NCBI GenBank assembly: GCA_035405645.1
Contig: DAONJL010000005.1
Location: forward strand, 47,449-111,448
Direction: 5' to 3'
DNA length: 64,000 nucleotides
DNA from: DAONJL01 sp035405645 [NCBI: bacterium]
GTDB taxonomy: Bacteria; JAGOBX01; DAONJL01
In this document: piece by piece, positions 11,201 to 18,954 of the stretch
Layout of the letters: each line of letters begins with the position of its first letter
Numbering within the stretch: the stretch's first letter is position 1
Program-made: the position numbers and the translations under genes
The notes under the pieces: generated by a model
What the model was told of the DNA's origin: nothing
What the model saw: only the letters and a program-made list of their open reading frames with translations
Databases searched by the model: none

Positions 11201-13167
11201 ATAATGCATTTTTAGGGGAATTAACAAATATCACATTAAAAACATTATCAGCAAGATATGGCGATAGTATAACAGTATATTGTCGTGGCTGGGCTGATAC
11301 AATTTTTATTACCACACCAAAACCACCAACATTAATAACAAATATAAATTTTATGAAATCAGATTTTTCAAGTATTTTGCCTGATAATGAAATAATTACA
11401 AACTCAATTTTAAATGTAGAAGTAAATGGTAGTGATGGGAATTCATTAACAATTGATACCATTATTTGTTATGCTTTTTCAACTTATGTTCTAGAAAATG
11501 AAGCGATTTCAATAATATTAACAGAAACAAATAAAAATACAGGAAAATATCGAGGTTCTTTTCGATTTGCTGATTTTACTAATGATAATTTAGATTATAT
11601 AAAAGCAGTTGAAACAAATGATACAATTGTAATTTTTGTTTATTATAATGGTTTTAATAAATTATATGATTCAATAGTAATTCGTTCGACAACATTATCA
11701 GTCAATGAATTAAGTTATACAGATACAGAAACAAAAACAATAAATCAAAGAACAATTAAATTCAGTGGTATAATAGGCGATACAATAAATAAGAATGGTT
11801 TATATATTTATAATTCTGAATTAAATGATACTATTTTTATTGATACTTTTATAACAAATATTAATTTTACATATTCTATAACATTTAATACAGATGGTTA
11901 TAAAAAAGTAGTATTTATCGGGACGACAGAAAATAATTTATTACCACATACAATACGAATGCTTGAATTTAATATTGATAAAACACCACCAATATTAAAT
12001 ATAATAAAACCATTAACAGGAGAATATATTAATCAAAATATAATAGAGATAGAAGGTAGAGTGAATCATCAAACAAAATCTGATACAGTAAAGATAAATT
12101 GTTTATCGAATGAATATTATGTAAAATTAGATGAAATAGATACTTACAATTTTTCATGTTCATTTCCAATTAGTGGTTTAAATAATAATGATACCATCAA
12201 ATTATTAATTACAGCAATTGATTTTGTTGGTAATACCACTGCAAAAGAAATAATATTAATTTATAAAACAGAAGTAGTTTCAAATATTAGTGTAGATAAA
12301 CCACAAATTATTAATATATCAAAAGATAGTGAAATAATAAATATACGATTAAATACATTAGAAAATAAAGTTCCAGACACAACACAAATAATTATAGAAA
12401 ATAATAATGGCAATAATATAATACTTTCAATACAATTTGCAGATACAGCAAATCCATTGCTATTGGTAATAAATGATATAAAGATAATAGAAGAAAAAAT
12501 AAAAGAAACAATAGATGCAATAGAATCAGTAAAAAAATATGGTTCAGAAGAATATTATAATGCTGGCTTACAAACTGTTCGAGAATATAAAATATATCGG
12601 AATGGTGTTTTAATAGAAGATACAAATATTTTTTCGGAAATTTATTTAACCTTTGAAGTGCCACAAATATTTAGAGTAAACAAAAATTATACAATTTATA
12701 CATTTAATGAAACAGCAAAATTATGGGAACCATTACCAGCAAGTAGAATAATAAGAAATGATGCAGAAAATAAAATCACAGCAAAATTAGAACATTTTTC
12801 AATCTATGGAATTTTCCTTGCAGCAGAACAGGTTTCAAATAATTTAACAAATGTAATTGTTTTTCCAAATCCATTTATACCTTATGATGGTAATCCACAA
12901 ACAGGCAGCGAATTTAGAGGTAATTATACAGACCCAACAAATATGACAGGCATACATATTAAGAATTTAACAGGTAATAATGAAATAAATATTTATAATT
13001 TGAATGGTGAGTTAATAAGAAAATATGAAACAGATATGAATACAGCAAGAATAATATGGGACGGAAAAAATCAGGATGGTGAAAATGTTTCAAGTGGATT
13101 ATATTTAATTGTAATAAAAAATAATAATGGCGAAAAAGTTATTAAAAAGGTAACTATAATCAGATAA
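5260..13167 (+). CDS. Giant secreted repeat protein 1 with FlgD-like type IX sorting domain (2635 aa)
   Basis: N-terminal signal peptide (charged start, hydrophobic core about residues 9-24). A cap domain (about 35-150, motif VTVGTQFYLKAET) is followed by some 16 beta-rich repeats of about 115-150 residues. Each repeat has a strand ending in LYIEANGxDGN or a variant, xxIDTIxV, a core related to LTETGKNTGIFRG, and a final GDTI strand. Repeats largely alternate between two types. After about residue 2145 come non-repeat Ig-like domains (TPPILNIIKP region), then a C-terminal domain from about 2530 starting VFPNPFIPYDG and ending in W-D-G-K-N-Q-D-G...SSGLYLIVIKN, the FlgD-Ig/type IX sorting fold. 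Almost certainly exported, probably as a surface or extracellular adhesive or S-layer-like protein. The function of the repeats is unknown. The PorV-like gene begins two bases after its stop. A shorter paralogue of the protein at 46892-59089. Confidence 0.9.
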   Translation: MNFVKKEKIIFSIILILIALPLLSTPITLTNLNVYNDITFIDSSIQQVTVGTQFYLKAETNAPTTPTIPPDFFYVTIIHTSDLTDTITIKLTQDAYDSKAYKSSVITIVPEGSSNSSLNYIGVKANSGELIKFFYNGIEYDSLIVTISTGPIMLNNLNFMASDYSSILSGAVPAFSTLYIEANGTDGNELTIDTLLIHCTSTLDLSGIKIELLETGNNTGKYRGFIYLDVFSDTNLKRIKAYNNDDIIYISSEVNQIIRSDSISIKLSQPPSTILLINFKEENYTTNINREILPDEKLYIEAIGEDSNNLTIDTIGVIIANINQQDSIIITLTETNSNSGKFRGIAELSTVTNNTLNRLKANFGDTIIVYPILNNNISNTIFITVPHSPQIIQSLNFMNSSYSLPAGEYTNSYTKLYIELTAIDLNQFYPDTVEINVSSTYDNIVITLTETGKNTGIFRGFLNLNNYTYQKLNTIKAYQNGDTIIINKNNYFDTITIQTTASPTNIIAINVKIDENSDINKITEYAIDEFVYVEVIVEDLNPLTIDILEMQAYSSSNSNDIINFNLTEISNDSGIFRGKFKITTLSNDTVDELKANYGDTIYIGKLSSADINDTIQIKVTIPKPPRSINLLQFTTTNYQNEWPDYLQVNMGDNIYIRATATDENELINDTVGVILYTLDTSDTPEYIYNLILTETGKHTGIYTGYVKLDQVNKLPALNQMKTTLGATIILSFGDTPYFILSPNELNYLIQNCYDTIQTVKPIPPTKFLAIRLKDSSNFSDNKYSPIMWTYEDDAHNIITKYLYVEIEADKTTSSNLIADTVKIMVQSTTEKNGGDTNIFELIETGLHTGIFRNGANDIPIVNYDNVGQVFFSNRLEIRQGDYVEITVLDPTTLQPSATIQPFRWHTANYLSPTVIKRISVYRDASYSVPITNSLLSFEPPFNTIYFEVEAYDFVGSSTMPYANDELQDTVEIILSSQLGYNNPDTISIILRETAVSSNLYRNYIITPRVINYESSFSYELETRRSDTIYIYANVSGESAPIILFIANYRQPTEIRKIQFYTDNTYSKILDYDLLFGDNIYIEVEGYGSSELLQDTIEVVLYRNLSGTNFDDSITVLLLETSVGSEKYRIAPNEIVPQLYYFTRDSVNYLYATAGDIISVAPIGSYTALNYFVFGYPQSPTELYSLRASLSSSFSEYLSDSSFIPQNTNLYIEVIGDVGSNAIIDTLSCRVINLTKNPNEIVYFTLTETGKRTGYYHGSISLSNISNPTLKLIGVNIGDCLKIEVPDSQSLNVSFYIIATSTPIPITLTNILFMDQTYTNIITSNVSRTAKLYVEINGLDASQYSQDTISVICKSETDTNGIIITLLETGLNTGKFRGFFTLSSYSDDLLDYLKVNDFDTVTILANNRDNSETLTATIKVMPSISPNEILSIKFKNLDFSGIISSELPLNSTLNIEATAIDLNSATADTIMVNIVNKTKQETITLILYETTNSSGIFRNSATSGNLTNQSSKILKAEYGDIINVFSNINPNIVDTAYITYPRAPIQLNNIQFMNSNYTEKSGLYVPPEATLYIEANGIDANSLTIDTVLCLVSSSKDTSGILVTLIETDKNTGKYYNTVTLKNFSDTTTRYIKATSTDDIIYVQTISPYQIFTDTVIIKSSTTPDEIINIMFKEANYISELQREVLPDETIYIEALAIDKNPNTIDTILVNISNSQLGETIFVTLFEINNNSFLFRGNFKLSETATNQTQLNLKARYGDTIIAQIYNQPAKYSILFVTYSRPPILLNNFQFTKSNYNELLGEEISVNTNLYIEANGLDGNPLLKDEISCTVISSSVNEPMIIKLIETGENTGKYRGSFTIRTFSDFSNNIIKAISNDTIIISVMINSIIYYDSVNVVSYIGEKDENILSLYFKTNNYQQRLQTEILPDAELFIELSKIDENQNNIDSIIVYLINNRIPSTNPSCSIPITLYETLQNSGIFRNNAFLGELTNITLKTLSARYGDSITVYCRGWADTIFITTPKPPTLITNINFMKSDFSSILPDNEIITNSILNVEVNGSDGNSLTIDTIICYAFSTYVLENEAISIILTETNKNTGKYRGSFRFADFTNDNLDYIKAVETNDTIVIFVYYNGFNKLYDSIVIRSTTLSVNELSYTDTETKTINQRTIKFSGIIGDTINKNGLYIYNSELNDTIFIDTFITNINFTYSITFNTDGYKKVVFIGTTENNLLPHTIRMLEFNIDKTPPILNIIKPLTGEYINQNIIEIEGRVNHQTKSDTVKINCLSNEYYVKLDEIDTYNFSCSFPISGLNNNDTIKLLITAIDFVGNTTAKEIILIYKTEVVSNISVDKPQIINISKDSEIINIRLNTLENKVPDTTQIIIENNNGNNIILSIQFADTANPLLLVINDIKIIEEKIKETIDAIESVKKYGSEEYYNAGLQTVREYKIYRNGVLIEDTNIFSEIYLTFEVPQIFRVNKNYTIYTFNETAKLWEPLPASRIIRNDAENKITAKLEHFSIYGIFLAAEQVSNNLTNVIVFPNPFIPYDGNPQTGSEFRGNYTDPTNMTGIHIKNLTGNNEINIYNLNGELIRKYETDMNTARIIWDGKNQDGENVSSGLYLIVIKNNNGEKVIKKVTIIR
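5716..11700 (+). repeat. Tandem coding repeats of giant protein 1 (about 16 Ig-size units)
   Basis: Units are recognised by their core motif, for example LLETGNNTGKYRG, LTETGKNTGIFRG, IETGLHTGIFRN, LETGLNTGKFRG and IETGENTGKYRG. Type A units have NFMxSxY near the start and end in an FSD...YIKA segment. Type B units start with IxFKEANY, carry LPDE(x)IYIEA and end LKARYGDTI followed by a P-x-x-P linker. A/B pairs of about 240 residues (about 720 bases) repeat most regularly from about 9150 to 11700. Units are diverged in sequence, so the DNA is not a simple satellite. Confidence 0.85.
6781..9120 (+). repeat. Six-domain higher-order block shared with giant protein 2
   Basis: Six consecutive domains with individual signatures in fixed order: LSNDTVDELKANYGDTI; TTNYQNEWPDYLQVN with TGIYTG; SPIMW...EADKTTSSNL with HTGIFRN; YRDASYS...YFEVEAYD with MPYANDELQDTV; RQPTEIRKIQFYTDNTY with VGSEKYR; and YPQSPTELYSLRA with IGDVGSNAIIDT. 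The same signatures recur in the same order twice in the second giant protein, near 49820 and 53930. Confidence 0.8.
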
Positions 13168-13168
13168 A

Positions 13169-14134
13169 ATGAAAAATAAAATTATTATAGGTATTATTTT
13201 TATTTTGTTTTTAGTAAATACAGGTTTTACAAAAACAACAAAATCGTATAGTGACATAATAGCAGGAATTCCAGCAACACCGTTCGCAGCCGCATTAGCA
13301 GGTGCGCATACTGCGTTTGCAAATGATATAAATAGTTTATATCTTAATCCTTCTGCAATTGCTGGAATAGAACATTCTGGTATTATTTTTGCCAATTCCA
13401 AATTATATGAAGGAATTTATTTGAATTATTTTGGTTTTGTGTATAATAAGATAAAAATATTAAATGAAAATATTTCTATTGGCTTAGATTTTACTTTGTT
13501 AAATACCGATGAAATAGAACGAACATATATAATAAATAATAATGGTTTAGCAAATCCAGCAGCAGGTGGTTATTATAAAAATACAGATAAAATGCTTGGA
13601 TTGTATTATGCAGGAATAATAGAAAATTTTAAGTTTGGATTAGGAGTAAAATATTTGAATTCAAAATTAGCAGATAAAACAGCAGATGCAGTGCGTGGGG
13701 TTGTTGCCTTACAAAAATCTTTTTTAGATGAAAAATTATGGTGGGGTGTTGTAGTTAAAAATTTTGGTGGAAAATTGACCTATGTTTCAAAAGCAGAAGA
13801 AGCAAGCACTCGGTTTATTTCAGGTTTTGGTTATAAACATAATTTTAAAATATCAGAATTAAAAATAGAAGTAGATGCAGAATATATAAAATCAGATAAA
13901 ATTAATTATTATGGAAGTATTGATTTTATGCCACTACCTGTTTTTAATTTACGAGTAGGTTATGATTCAAAAAATGATGCAAATAAAAATAATTTTAATT
14001 TGGGATGTGGAATTAATTTTCTCTCTAATAAAAATAAAATTTTAGTTTTTGATTATGCATTTATACCAAATAGTGATTTAGGCAATTCTCATCGTTTTGC
14101 TTTAACATTTAATTGGGGCTATAAAAAAGAATAA
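13169..14134 (+). CDS. PorV/PorQ-family outer-membrane barrel protein
   Basis: Signal peptide (hydrophobic core about residues 4-18) followed by AAALAGAHTAFANDINSLYLNPSAIAGIE: the A-L-(A/G)-G-A...A-(N/D)-D...LY-x-NP-x-(A/G) pattern that opens PorV/PorQ and related outer-membrane proteins. The remainder alternates short amphipathic strands typical of a beta-barrel (FGLGVKYLNSKLA, WGVVVKNFGGKL and similar). Length of 321 residues fits. In Bacteroidota PorV shuttles type IX secretion cargo from the translocon to the surface attachment complex. The start codon is two bases after the giant gene's stop and there is no separate Shine-Dalgarno sequence, so the two are probably co-transcribed and translationally coupled. 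A dedicated role for this barrel with the giant protein is an inference from position. Confidence 0.8.
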   Translation: MKNKIIIGIIFILFLVNTGFTKTTKSYSDIIAGIPATPFAAALAGAHTAFANDINSLYLNPSAIAGIEHSGIIFANSKLYEGIYLNYFGFVYNKIKILNENISIGLDFTLLNTDEIERTYIINNNGLANPAAGGYYKNTDKMLGLYYAGIIENFKFGLGVKYLNSKLADKTADAVRGVVALQKSFLDEKLWWGVVVKNFGGKLTYVSKAEEASTRFISGFGYKHNFKISELKIEVDAEYIKSDKINYYGSIDFMPLPVFNLRVGYDSKNDANKNNFNLGCGINFLSNKNKILVFDYAFIPNSDLGNSHRFALTFNWGYKKE

Positions 14135-14167
14135 ACATACTAATTATAAATAATTAATGCAATAAAA

Positions 14168-15418
14168 TTATAATGAGAAATAATTTTCTAAATCAATTTC
14201 AATTATTTCTTTTTCTTCACCAGTTTTTAAATTTTTTATTTTGAATTTTTTAGAATTTATTTCATCATCACCAATAACAATAACAAAATCAAAATCTAAT
14301 TTATCTGCTGTTCTTAATTGTGCTTTTAAACTTTTATCTAAAAAATTTATCTCAACAGAGTAATTATTTATTTTTCTAATTTTTTCTGCTATTTGTAAAG
14401 CATAATCATGAGCATTATAATTATATGTTGCAATAAAAATTTTTTTTTGGTTTGATTTAATTTCTAAATTTTGACTTGATAACAATAATCTTTCAAGACC
14501 AGCCGCAAAACCAATTGCAGGTTCTTTTTCACCACCAAGAATTTCAATTAAATCATTATATCTTCCACCAGCAAGCACGGCATTTTGCGCACCTAAATTT
14601 TTATTTATAAATTCAAAAGTAGTATGAGTATAATAATCAAGGCCACGAACTAAAAATGGATTTATTAAATATTTTATATTAAAATTATTTAAAATTTTTA
14701 ACACATTTTCAAAATGTGATTTACAATCATTACAAATATGTTGATTAATTTTTGGAGCATTATTTTTAATGGCAATACATTTTTCTTCTTTGCAATCAAG
14801 TAAGCGTAAAGGATTTTTTTGTAATCTAATTTTACAGTTTTCACATATATTTTCTTTTTGTTGTTCATAATAATTTATAAGAACTTTTAAATATTCTTTT
14901 CGACAGGTGTTACAACCAATTGAATTTATATGTAATTCAATATTATATAAATTTAATGAAAGTAAAAAATTATTTGCTAACATAATAATTTCAGCATCAG
15001 AATAAGGGGAATGAGAACCAATAACTTCACAGCCAAGTTGATAAAATTGGCGAAGCCTACCTTTTTGTGGTCGTTCGTGTCTAAACATAGGACCAATATA
15101 AAAAAATTTTTTTATTCCACTTAAATTATGTGAAAGATTATTTTCAATATAGGCACGAATAATACCAGCAGTATTTTCAGGTCTTAATGCAATTTGTTTT
15201 TCTTTTGAAGAATTAAAAATATACATTTCTTTTTCAACTATATCAGTTCCAGATCCAAGTGTTCTATTAAATAATTCAACATATTCCATAATAGGTGTAA
15301 TCATTTCCTGAAAATTATATTTAGCAACAATTGTTTTAAATTTTTCAATAATATAATTAAAAAGAATAATATCGTTATTGAAATAATCTAAAAAACCTTG
15401 AACTTTTTTAATATTCAT
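14168..15418 (-). CDS. hisS: Histidyl-tRNA synthetase
   Basis: Class II aminoacyl-tRNA synthetase charging tRNA-His. Motif 2 is visible in FRHERPQKGRLRQFYQ, the histidine-specific loops in LVRGLDYYTHTTFEF, and motif 3 in the GFAAGLERLLL region, followed by a C-terminal anticodon-binding domain (about residues 325-410). The insertion domain carries CNTC, CENC, DCKEEKC and CNDC, a cysteine arrangement seen in many bacterial HisRS and probably zinc-binding. Length (416 residues) is normal. The ATG at 15418 has a GGTGAT Shine-Dalgarno-like sequence. It lies seven bases downstream of corA, in the same orientation, so the two are likely co-transcribed. Confidence 0.95.
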   Translation of the reverse strand: MNIKKVQGFLDYFNNDIILFNYIIEKFKTIVAKYNFQEMITPIMEYVELFNRTLGSGTDIVEKEMYIFNSSKEKQIALRPENTAGIIRAYIENNLSHNLSGIKKFFYIGPMFRHERPQKGRLRQFYQLGCEVIGSHSPYSDAEIIMLANNFLLSLNLYNIELHINSIGCNTCRKEYLKVLINYYEQQKENICENCKIRLQKNPLRLLDCKEEKCIAIKNNAPKINQHICNDCKSHFENVLKILNNFNIKYLINPFLVRGLDYYTHTTFEFINKNLGAQNAVLAGGRYNDLIEILGGEKEPAIGFAAGLERLLLSSQNLEIKSNQKKIFIATYNYNAHDYALQIAEKIRKINNYSVEINFLDKSLKAQLRTADKLDFDFVIVIGDDEINSKKFKIKNLKTGEEKEIIEIDLENYFSL

Positions 15419-15424
15419 AATAAA

Positions 15425-16345
15425 TCACCATTTTTTATATTTCCAGATAAAAATAAAAATTAAAACAGAAAATATAGAAAGAAGCATAACAAACCAGAAT
15501 GCATAAGGATGCGCTGCTAATGGAATTTTAACATTCATAGAAAAAGCACTAACAACAAAAGTAGGAACCATAATACCAATAGTAATAATATTTAAAGTTT
15601 TCATTAAAACATTAAGATTATTACTAACAATAGAAACGCGAGCATCCATCATTCCAGCAAGAATATTAGAATAAATTTCAGCTTGTTTATAACATTGATT
15701 ATTTTCAATTATTATATCTTCGAGCAATTCTAAATCGTTCTTTGATAGATTTAATTTTTGAGAATTTAATTTTATTTTTTCAATAACAAAATTATTTGAA
15801 TTGATTGCATTTAAGTAATAAACCAGACTTTTTTCAAGAGTAAATAAATTTATTAAATATTTATTTTCCATTGATGTATTTATTTTTGTTTCGAGTTCAT
15901 CTGAAATCATATTTATGACTTTTAAATGTTCGAGAAAATGAAATATAGAGCGATAAATAATTTTAAGAGTTATGTCAATAAAAGAATTTACTTTATCAAA
16001 TTGTTTACCTTCAAAAATTGGAATATCTTCAGTGGTTAAAATCAGCATAAAATCATTAAAGATAAAAATACCAATTGAAATAACTTTAAATAAAAATTGG
16101 TCTTTTGCTGAATAATTTCTCGGTTTTTTAAAAATAATCAAAGAATAATTTTCATTAATTTCAATTCGTGCTTGTTCATCAGGATCGAGTGCAGAATTTA
16201 ATGAGTGTTCATCAATATTAAAATTATTCTTTATAAAAATTTTTTCATCATTATCAGGATTTATAAAAAAAAGAATTTGATATTTTTCTTGAACATTTTG
16301 AGTTAAAATTATTTTATTATTTTCAATTTTGTATATAAGTTTCAT
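15425..16345 (-). CDS. corA: CorA-family divalent-cation transporter
   Basis: Magnesium/cobalt channel of the inner membrane. The N-terminal about 240 residues are cytosolic and charged. Two C-terminal helices follow (about residues 245-266 and 280-302), ending in a basic IWKYKKW tail. MMDARVSIVSNNLNVLMKTLN just before the first membrane helix is the typical stalk helix. The selectivity motif usually reading GMN is here SMN (residues 269-271), in VSAFSMNVKIP. Length (306 residues) is within the family range. It is divergent from waaA and upstream of hisS. Confidence 0.88.
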   Translation of the reverse strand: MKLIYKIENNKIILTQNVQEKYQILFFINPDNDEKIFIKNNFNIDEHSLNSALDPDEQARIEINENYSLIIFKKPRNYSAKDQFLFKVISIGIFIFNDFMLILTTEDIPIFEGKQFDKVNSFIDITLKIIYRSIFHFLEHLKVINMISDELETKINTSMENKYLINLFTLEKSLVYYLNAINSNNFVIEKIKLNSQKLNLSKNDLELLEDIIIENNQCYKQAEIYSNILAGMMDARVSIVSNNLNVLMKTLNIITIGIMVPTFVVSAFSMNVKIPLAAHPYAFWFVMLLSIFSVLIFIFIWKYKKW

Positions 16346-16367
16346 ATAACACCAAATAATTTTATAC

Positions 16368-16396
16368 TTTACAAAAGTAAATAACTTATATATAAA
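16368..16396 (+). promoter_or_regulatory. Candidate promoter of the waaA operon
   Basis: TTTACA at 16368-16373, a 17-base spacer, and TATAAA at 16391-16396, in the divergent region between corA and waaA. It would give a leader of about 32 bases before the ATG at 16436. Confidence 0.35.
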
Positions 16397-16435
16397 CTAA
16401 TGAAAAAAATCAAGTTTTTATTTTGAGAAAAAGAA

Positions 16436-17773
16436 ATGAAAAATAATTTATTTATTTATAACACTTTTATATTGCCAGTTTCATTATTTACGATAAGATT
16501 TTTGTCAATTCTAAATAAGCAATATAAAGATTTTATTAGAGTAAGAAAAGAAGATTTTAAAAGAATAACTGAATTTGAAAAAACATTTAGTCATAAAGAA
16601 AAAAAGATATGGTTTCATTCAGCATCATTAGGTGAATATGAACAGGCAAAACCAATATTAAAAAAGATAAGAAAAGAATATCCAGAAATAAAAATAATAA
16701 TATCTTTTTTTTCGACATCAGGATATAAATATGCACCAGAAAATAATGAATTATATGATATAAAGATTTATTTACCTTTTGATAAGAGATCATACAATAA
16801 GACACTGTTAAAAATAATTAAACCTGATTTAGTAATTTATCTTGGCTATGATGTTTGGCCAAATTTTTCATTAATATTATCAGAAGAAAAAATACCACAA
16901 TATTTAATAAATGGCACGATAAAGGAAAATTCATTTAGATTAGTATTTAAAAAATTTTTTAAAAAGATATATAATAATTTGAATGGAATAATAGTTGTCT
17001 CAGAAACAATGAAAGAGAGATATAGTAAAATATATCCATCAGAAAAAATCATAGTAAAAGGTGATTCAAGAATTGATAATGTATTTGAACGCAAGAAAGA
17101 GATACAAAAAATAATATCAGAAGAAATAATAAAAGATAAATTTGTTTTTATAATTGGAAGTTCACATTTTGATGATGAAAAAATTATTTTACCTGTTTTA
17201 AAACATTTATTTGTAAAAATAAAAAATTTAATTATTATATTTGTTCCCCATAATGTTTCAAAAGATAATATAGAAGATTTAGAAAAAAGAATGAATAATA
17301 TAAAATTAACATATTTAAAATATAGTGATTATGAGCGAGAAAAAAAATTTAATAATGAAGAGATAATTCTTATTGATAAAATAGGATTATTATTTCATTT
17401 GTATGGAATTGCTGATGTTGCATACATAGGTGGAAGTTTTAAAGAAGGAATACATAATGTAATGGAACCAGCAGTATTTGGATTGCCAATAATTTGTGGA
17501 CCGATATATCATAATTCAAATGAAGCAGCAGAAATGAGAGAAAAGGGATATTTATTTTCAATAAAAAATTCAGAAGAATTTGAAAAAAATTTTTTTGAGT
17601 TATATAATAATATAAGACAACAAAAAGAGCAAATAAAAAAAGATATAATTGAATATATGGAAAAAAAACGTGGGACAGCGGATTATATTTTTAATAATAT
17701 TATAAAAAAAGAAATAGAAAGAAGTGAAAAAAATAATGGAAAAAATCGGAATATTTATACCAGCACGATATAA
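16436..17773 (+). CDS. waaA: 3-deoxy-D-manno-octulosonic acid (KDO) transferase
   Basis: Transfers KDO from CMP-KDO to lipid A precursor at the inner membrane, the first step of the LPS inner core. N-terminal hydrophobic anchor (about residues 8-26), then FHSASLGEYEQAKPI with the catalytic-base Glu, NGTIKENSFR in the middle, and IGGSFKEGIHNVMEPAVFG near the C-terminus, all WaaA/KdtA family signatures (GT-B fold). Length (445 residues) is usual. Its 3' end overlaps the next gene, kdsB, which makes the CMP-KDO donor, so substrate supply and use are coupled in one operon. How many KDO residues it adds cannot be told. Confidence 0.92.
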   Translation: MKNNLFIYNTFILPVSLFTIRFLSILNKQYKDFIRVRKEDFKRITEFEKTFSHKEKKIWFHSASLGEYEQAKPILKKIRKEYPEIKIIISFFSTSGYKYAPENNELYDIKIYLPFDKRSYNKTLLKIIKPDLVIYLGYDVWPNFSLILSEEKIPQYLINGTIKENSFRLVFKKFFKKIYNNLNGIIVVSETMKERYSKIYPSEKIIVKGDSRIDNVFERKKEIQKIISEEIIKDKFVFIIGSSHFDDEKIILPVLKHLFVKIKNLIIIFVPHNVSKDNIEDLEKRMNNIKLTYLKYSDYEREKKFNNEEIILIDKIGLLFHLYGIADVAYIGGSFKEGIHNVMEPAVFGLPIICGPIYHNSNEAAEMREKGYLFSIKNSEEFEKNFFELYNNIRQQKEQIKKDIIEYMEKKRGTADYIFNNIIKKEIERSEKNNGKNRNIYTSTI

Positions 17774-18491
17774 ATCAGTAAGATTTCCAGGTAAGTTATT
17801 ACAAAAAATAGGTGATAAAACAATAATACAATTAGTCTATGAACAAGCAAAAAAAAATAAATATACTAATGAAATTATTATAGTGACTGATAATGAAAAA
17901 ATAAAAGAGGAAGCAGAAAAATTTTGTGATAAAATATTTATGACGCCAGAAGAATGTAAATCAGGTTCTGAAAGAATAGGGTGGGCAATAAAAAATTATA
18001 AGTTGGAATATGAAATAGTAGTAAATTTACAGGGTGATGAACCATTAATAAATCCAGAAACAATAAATAAAGGAGTAGAGTTGTTATTAGAAGATAGAGA
18101 AGTAGAAGTTGGAACAATAATAACAAAATTTAAGAATAAAGAAGAAATAGAGAATCCAAATTTTGTAAAAGTAGTTCTGGATAAAAATAATTTTGCATTA
18201 TATTTTTCAAGAAGTAAAATTCCTTATGTTCGTGATAAAGATATAGAATGTGAATATTATAAGCATATAGGAATTTATATTTTTCGAAAAAATTTTTTAT
18301 TAAAATATTTAAAATTAGCAGAAGGTAAATTAGAGCAAATAGAAAAATTAGAACAATTACGAATACTTGAAAATGGATATAAAATAAAAATAGGATATAC
18401 TGAATATGATACAATAGGAATAGATACTTATGAAGATTATCAAAGAATAAAAGAGAAAATAAGTAAAGGTGATAATTATGTTATTAAGTGA
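17736..18491 (+). CDS. kdsB: CMP-KDO synthetase (3-deoxy-manno-octulosonate cytidylyltransferase)
   Basis: Activates KDO with CTP to give CMP-KDO. The N-terminus IFIPARYKSVRFPGKLL is the nucleotide-binding loop of KdsB, and NLQGDEPLINPE holds the metal-binding Asp; the YKHIGIYIF and EKLEQLRILENG segments are also typical. I chose the ATG at 17736 because the conserved domain begins immediately after it; a GTG at 17724 would add four residues. Start lies inside the end of waaA and the stop overlaps the PTS EIIA gene, indicating tight co-expression. Confidence 0.95.
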   Translation: MEKIGIFIPARYKSVRFPGKLLQKIGDKTIIQLVYEQAKKNKYTNEIIIVTDNEKIKEEAEKFCDKIFMTPEECKSGSERIGWAIKNYKLEYEIVVNLQGDEPLINPETINKGVELLLEDREVEVGTIITKFKNKEEIENPNFVKVVLDKNNFALYFSRSKIPYVRDKDIECEYYKHIGIYIFRKNFLLKYLKLAEGKLEQIEKLEQLRILENGYKIKIGYTEYDTIGIDTYEDYQRIKEKISKGDNYVIK

Positions 18492-18939
18492 ATTATTGAA
18501 TGAGCGATTAATACAGATAGGAACAAAAGCAACGACAAAAGTTGAAGTAATAGAGGAATTAGTAGAATTACTATATAAAGAAAAATTAATAACAAATCCA
18601 GATGAGATAATAGATTTAGTATTAACACGGGAAGCCGAACAATCAACTGGATTAGGTAGAAATATAGCGATACCACATACAAGAGTAGAAGGATTAGAAA
18701 AGATTTGTTGTTCATTAATAATTTCAAAAGAAGGGATAAGTTTTAATTCAATAGACCATAGTTTAGCGAAATTAATTTTTTTAATATTAACGCCGCCGTT
18801 ACAGACAAAACAACATATACTTGCATTAGAAACAATAGCATTATTATCAATGAATGAAGAATATAAAGAAAAATTAATAAATTCAAAAACCAGTGAAGAA
18901 GCAATGTCAATAATAAAAAGAGAAGAAGAATTAGAATAA
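18478..18939 (+). CDS. PTS EIIA-type (PtsN/fructose-type) phosphocarrier protein
   Basis: A stand-alone EIIA domain of about 154 residues. GRNIAIPHTRVEGL contains the histidine that accepts phosphate from HPr, and the fold elements LSTGLGR-type loop and C-terminal LALLSMNEEYKEKL helix match the EIIA-fructose/Ntr family. The ATG at 18478 is preceded by AAAGGTGAT, whereas an upstream GTG at 18469 lacks spacing for it. No EIIB or EIIC is nearby, so it is probably regulatory like PtsN rather than a sugar transporter part. It overlaps kdsB by 14 bases. Its upstream donors HPr and enzyme I are encoded at 61368-63426. Confidence 0.85.
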   Translation: MLLSELLNERLIQIGTKATTKVEVIEELVELLYKEKLITNPDEIIDLVLTREAEQSTGLGRNIAIPHTRVEGLEKICCSLIISKEGISFNSIDHSLAKLIFLILTPPLQTKQHILALETIALLSMNEEYKEKLINSKTSEEAMSIIKREEELE

Positions 18940-18954
18940 AGAAAGGAGAAAGAA

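Noticed and set aside
14134-14168. A rho-independent terminator between the PorV-like gene and hisS
   Set aside because: The gap is 33 bases of nearly pure A/T with no GC stem and no clean stem plus T-run.
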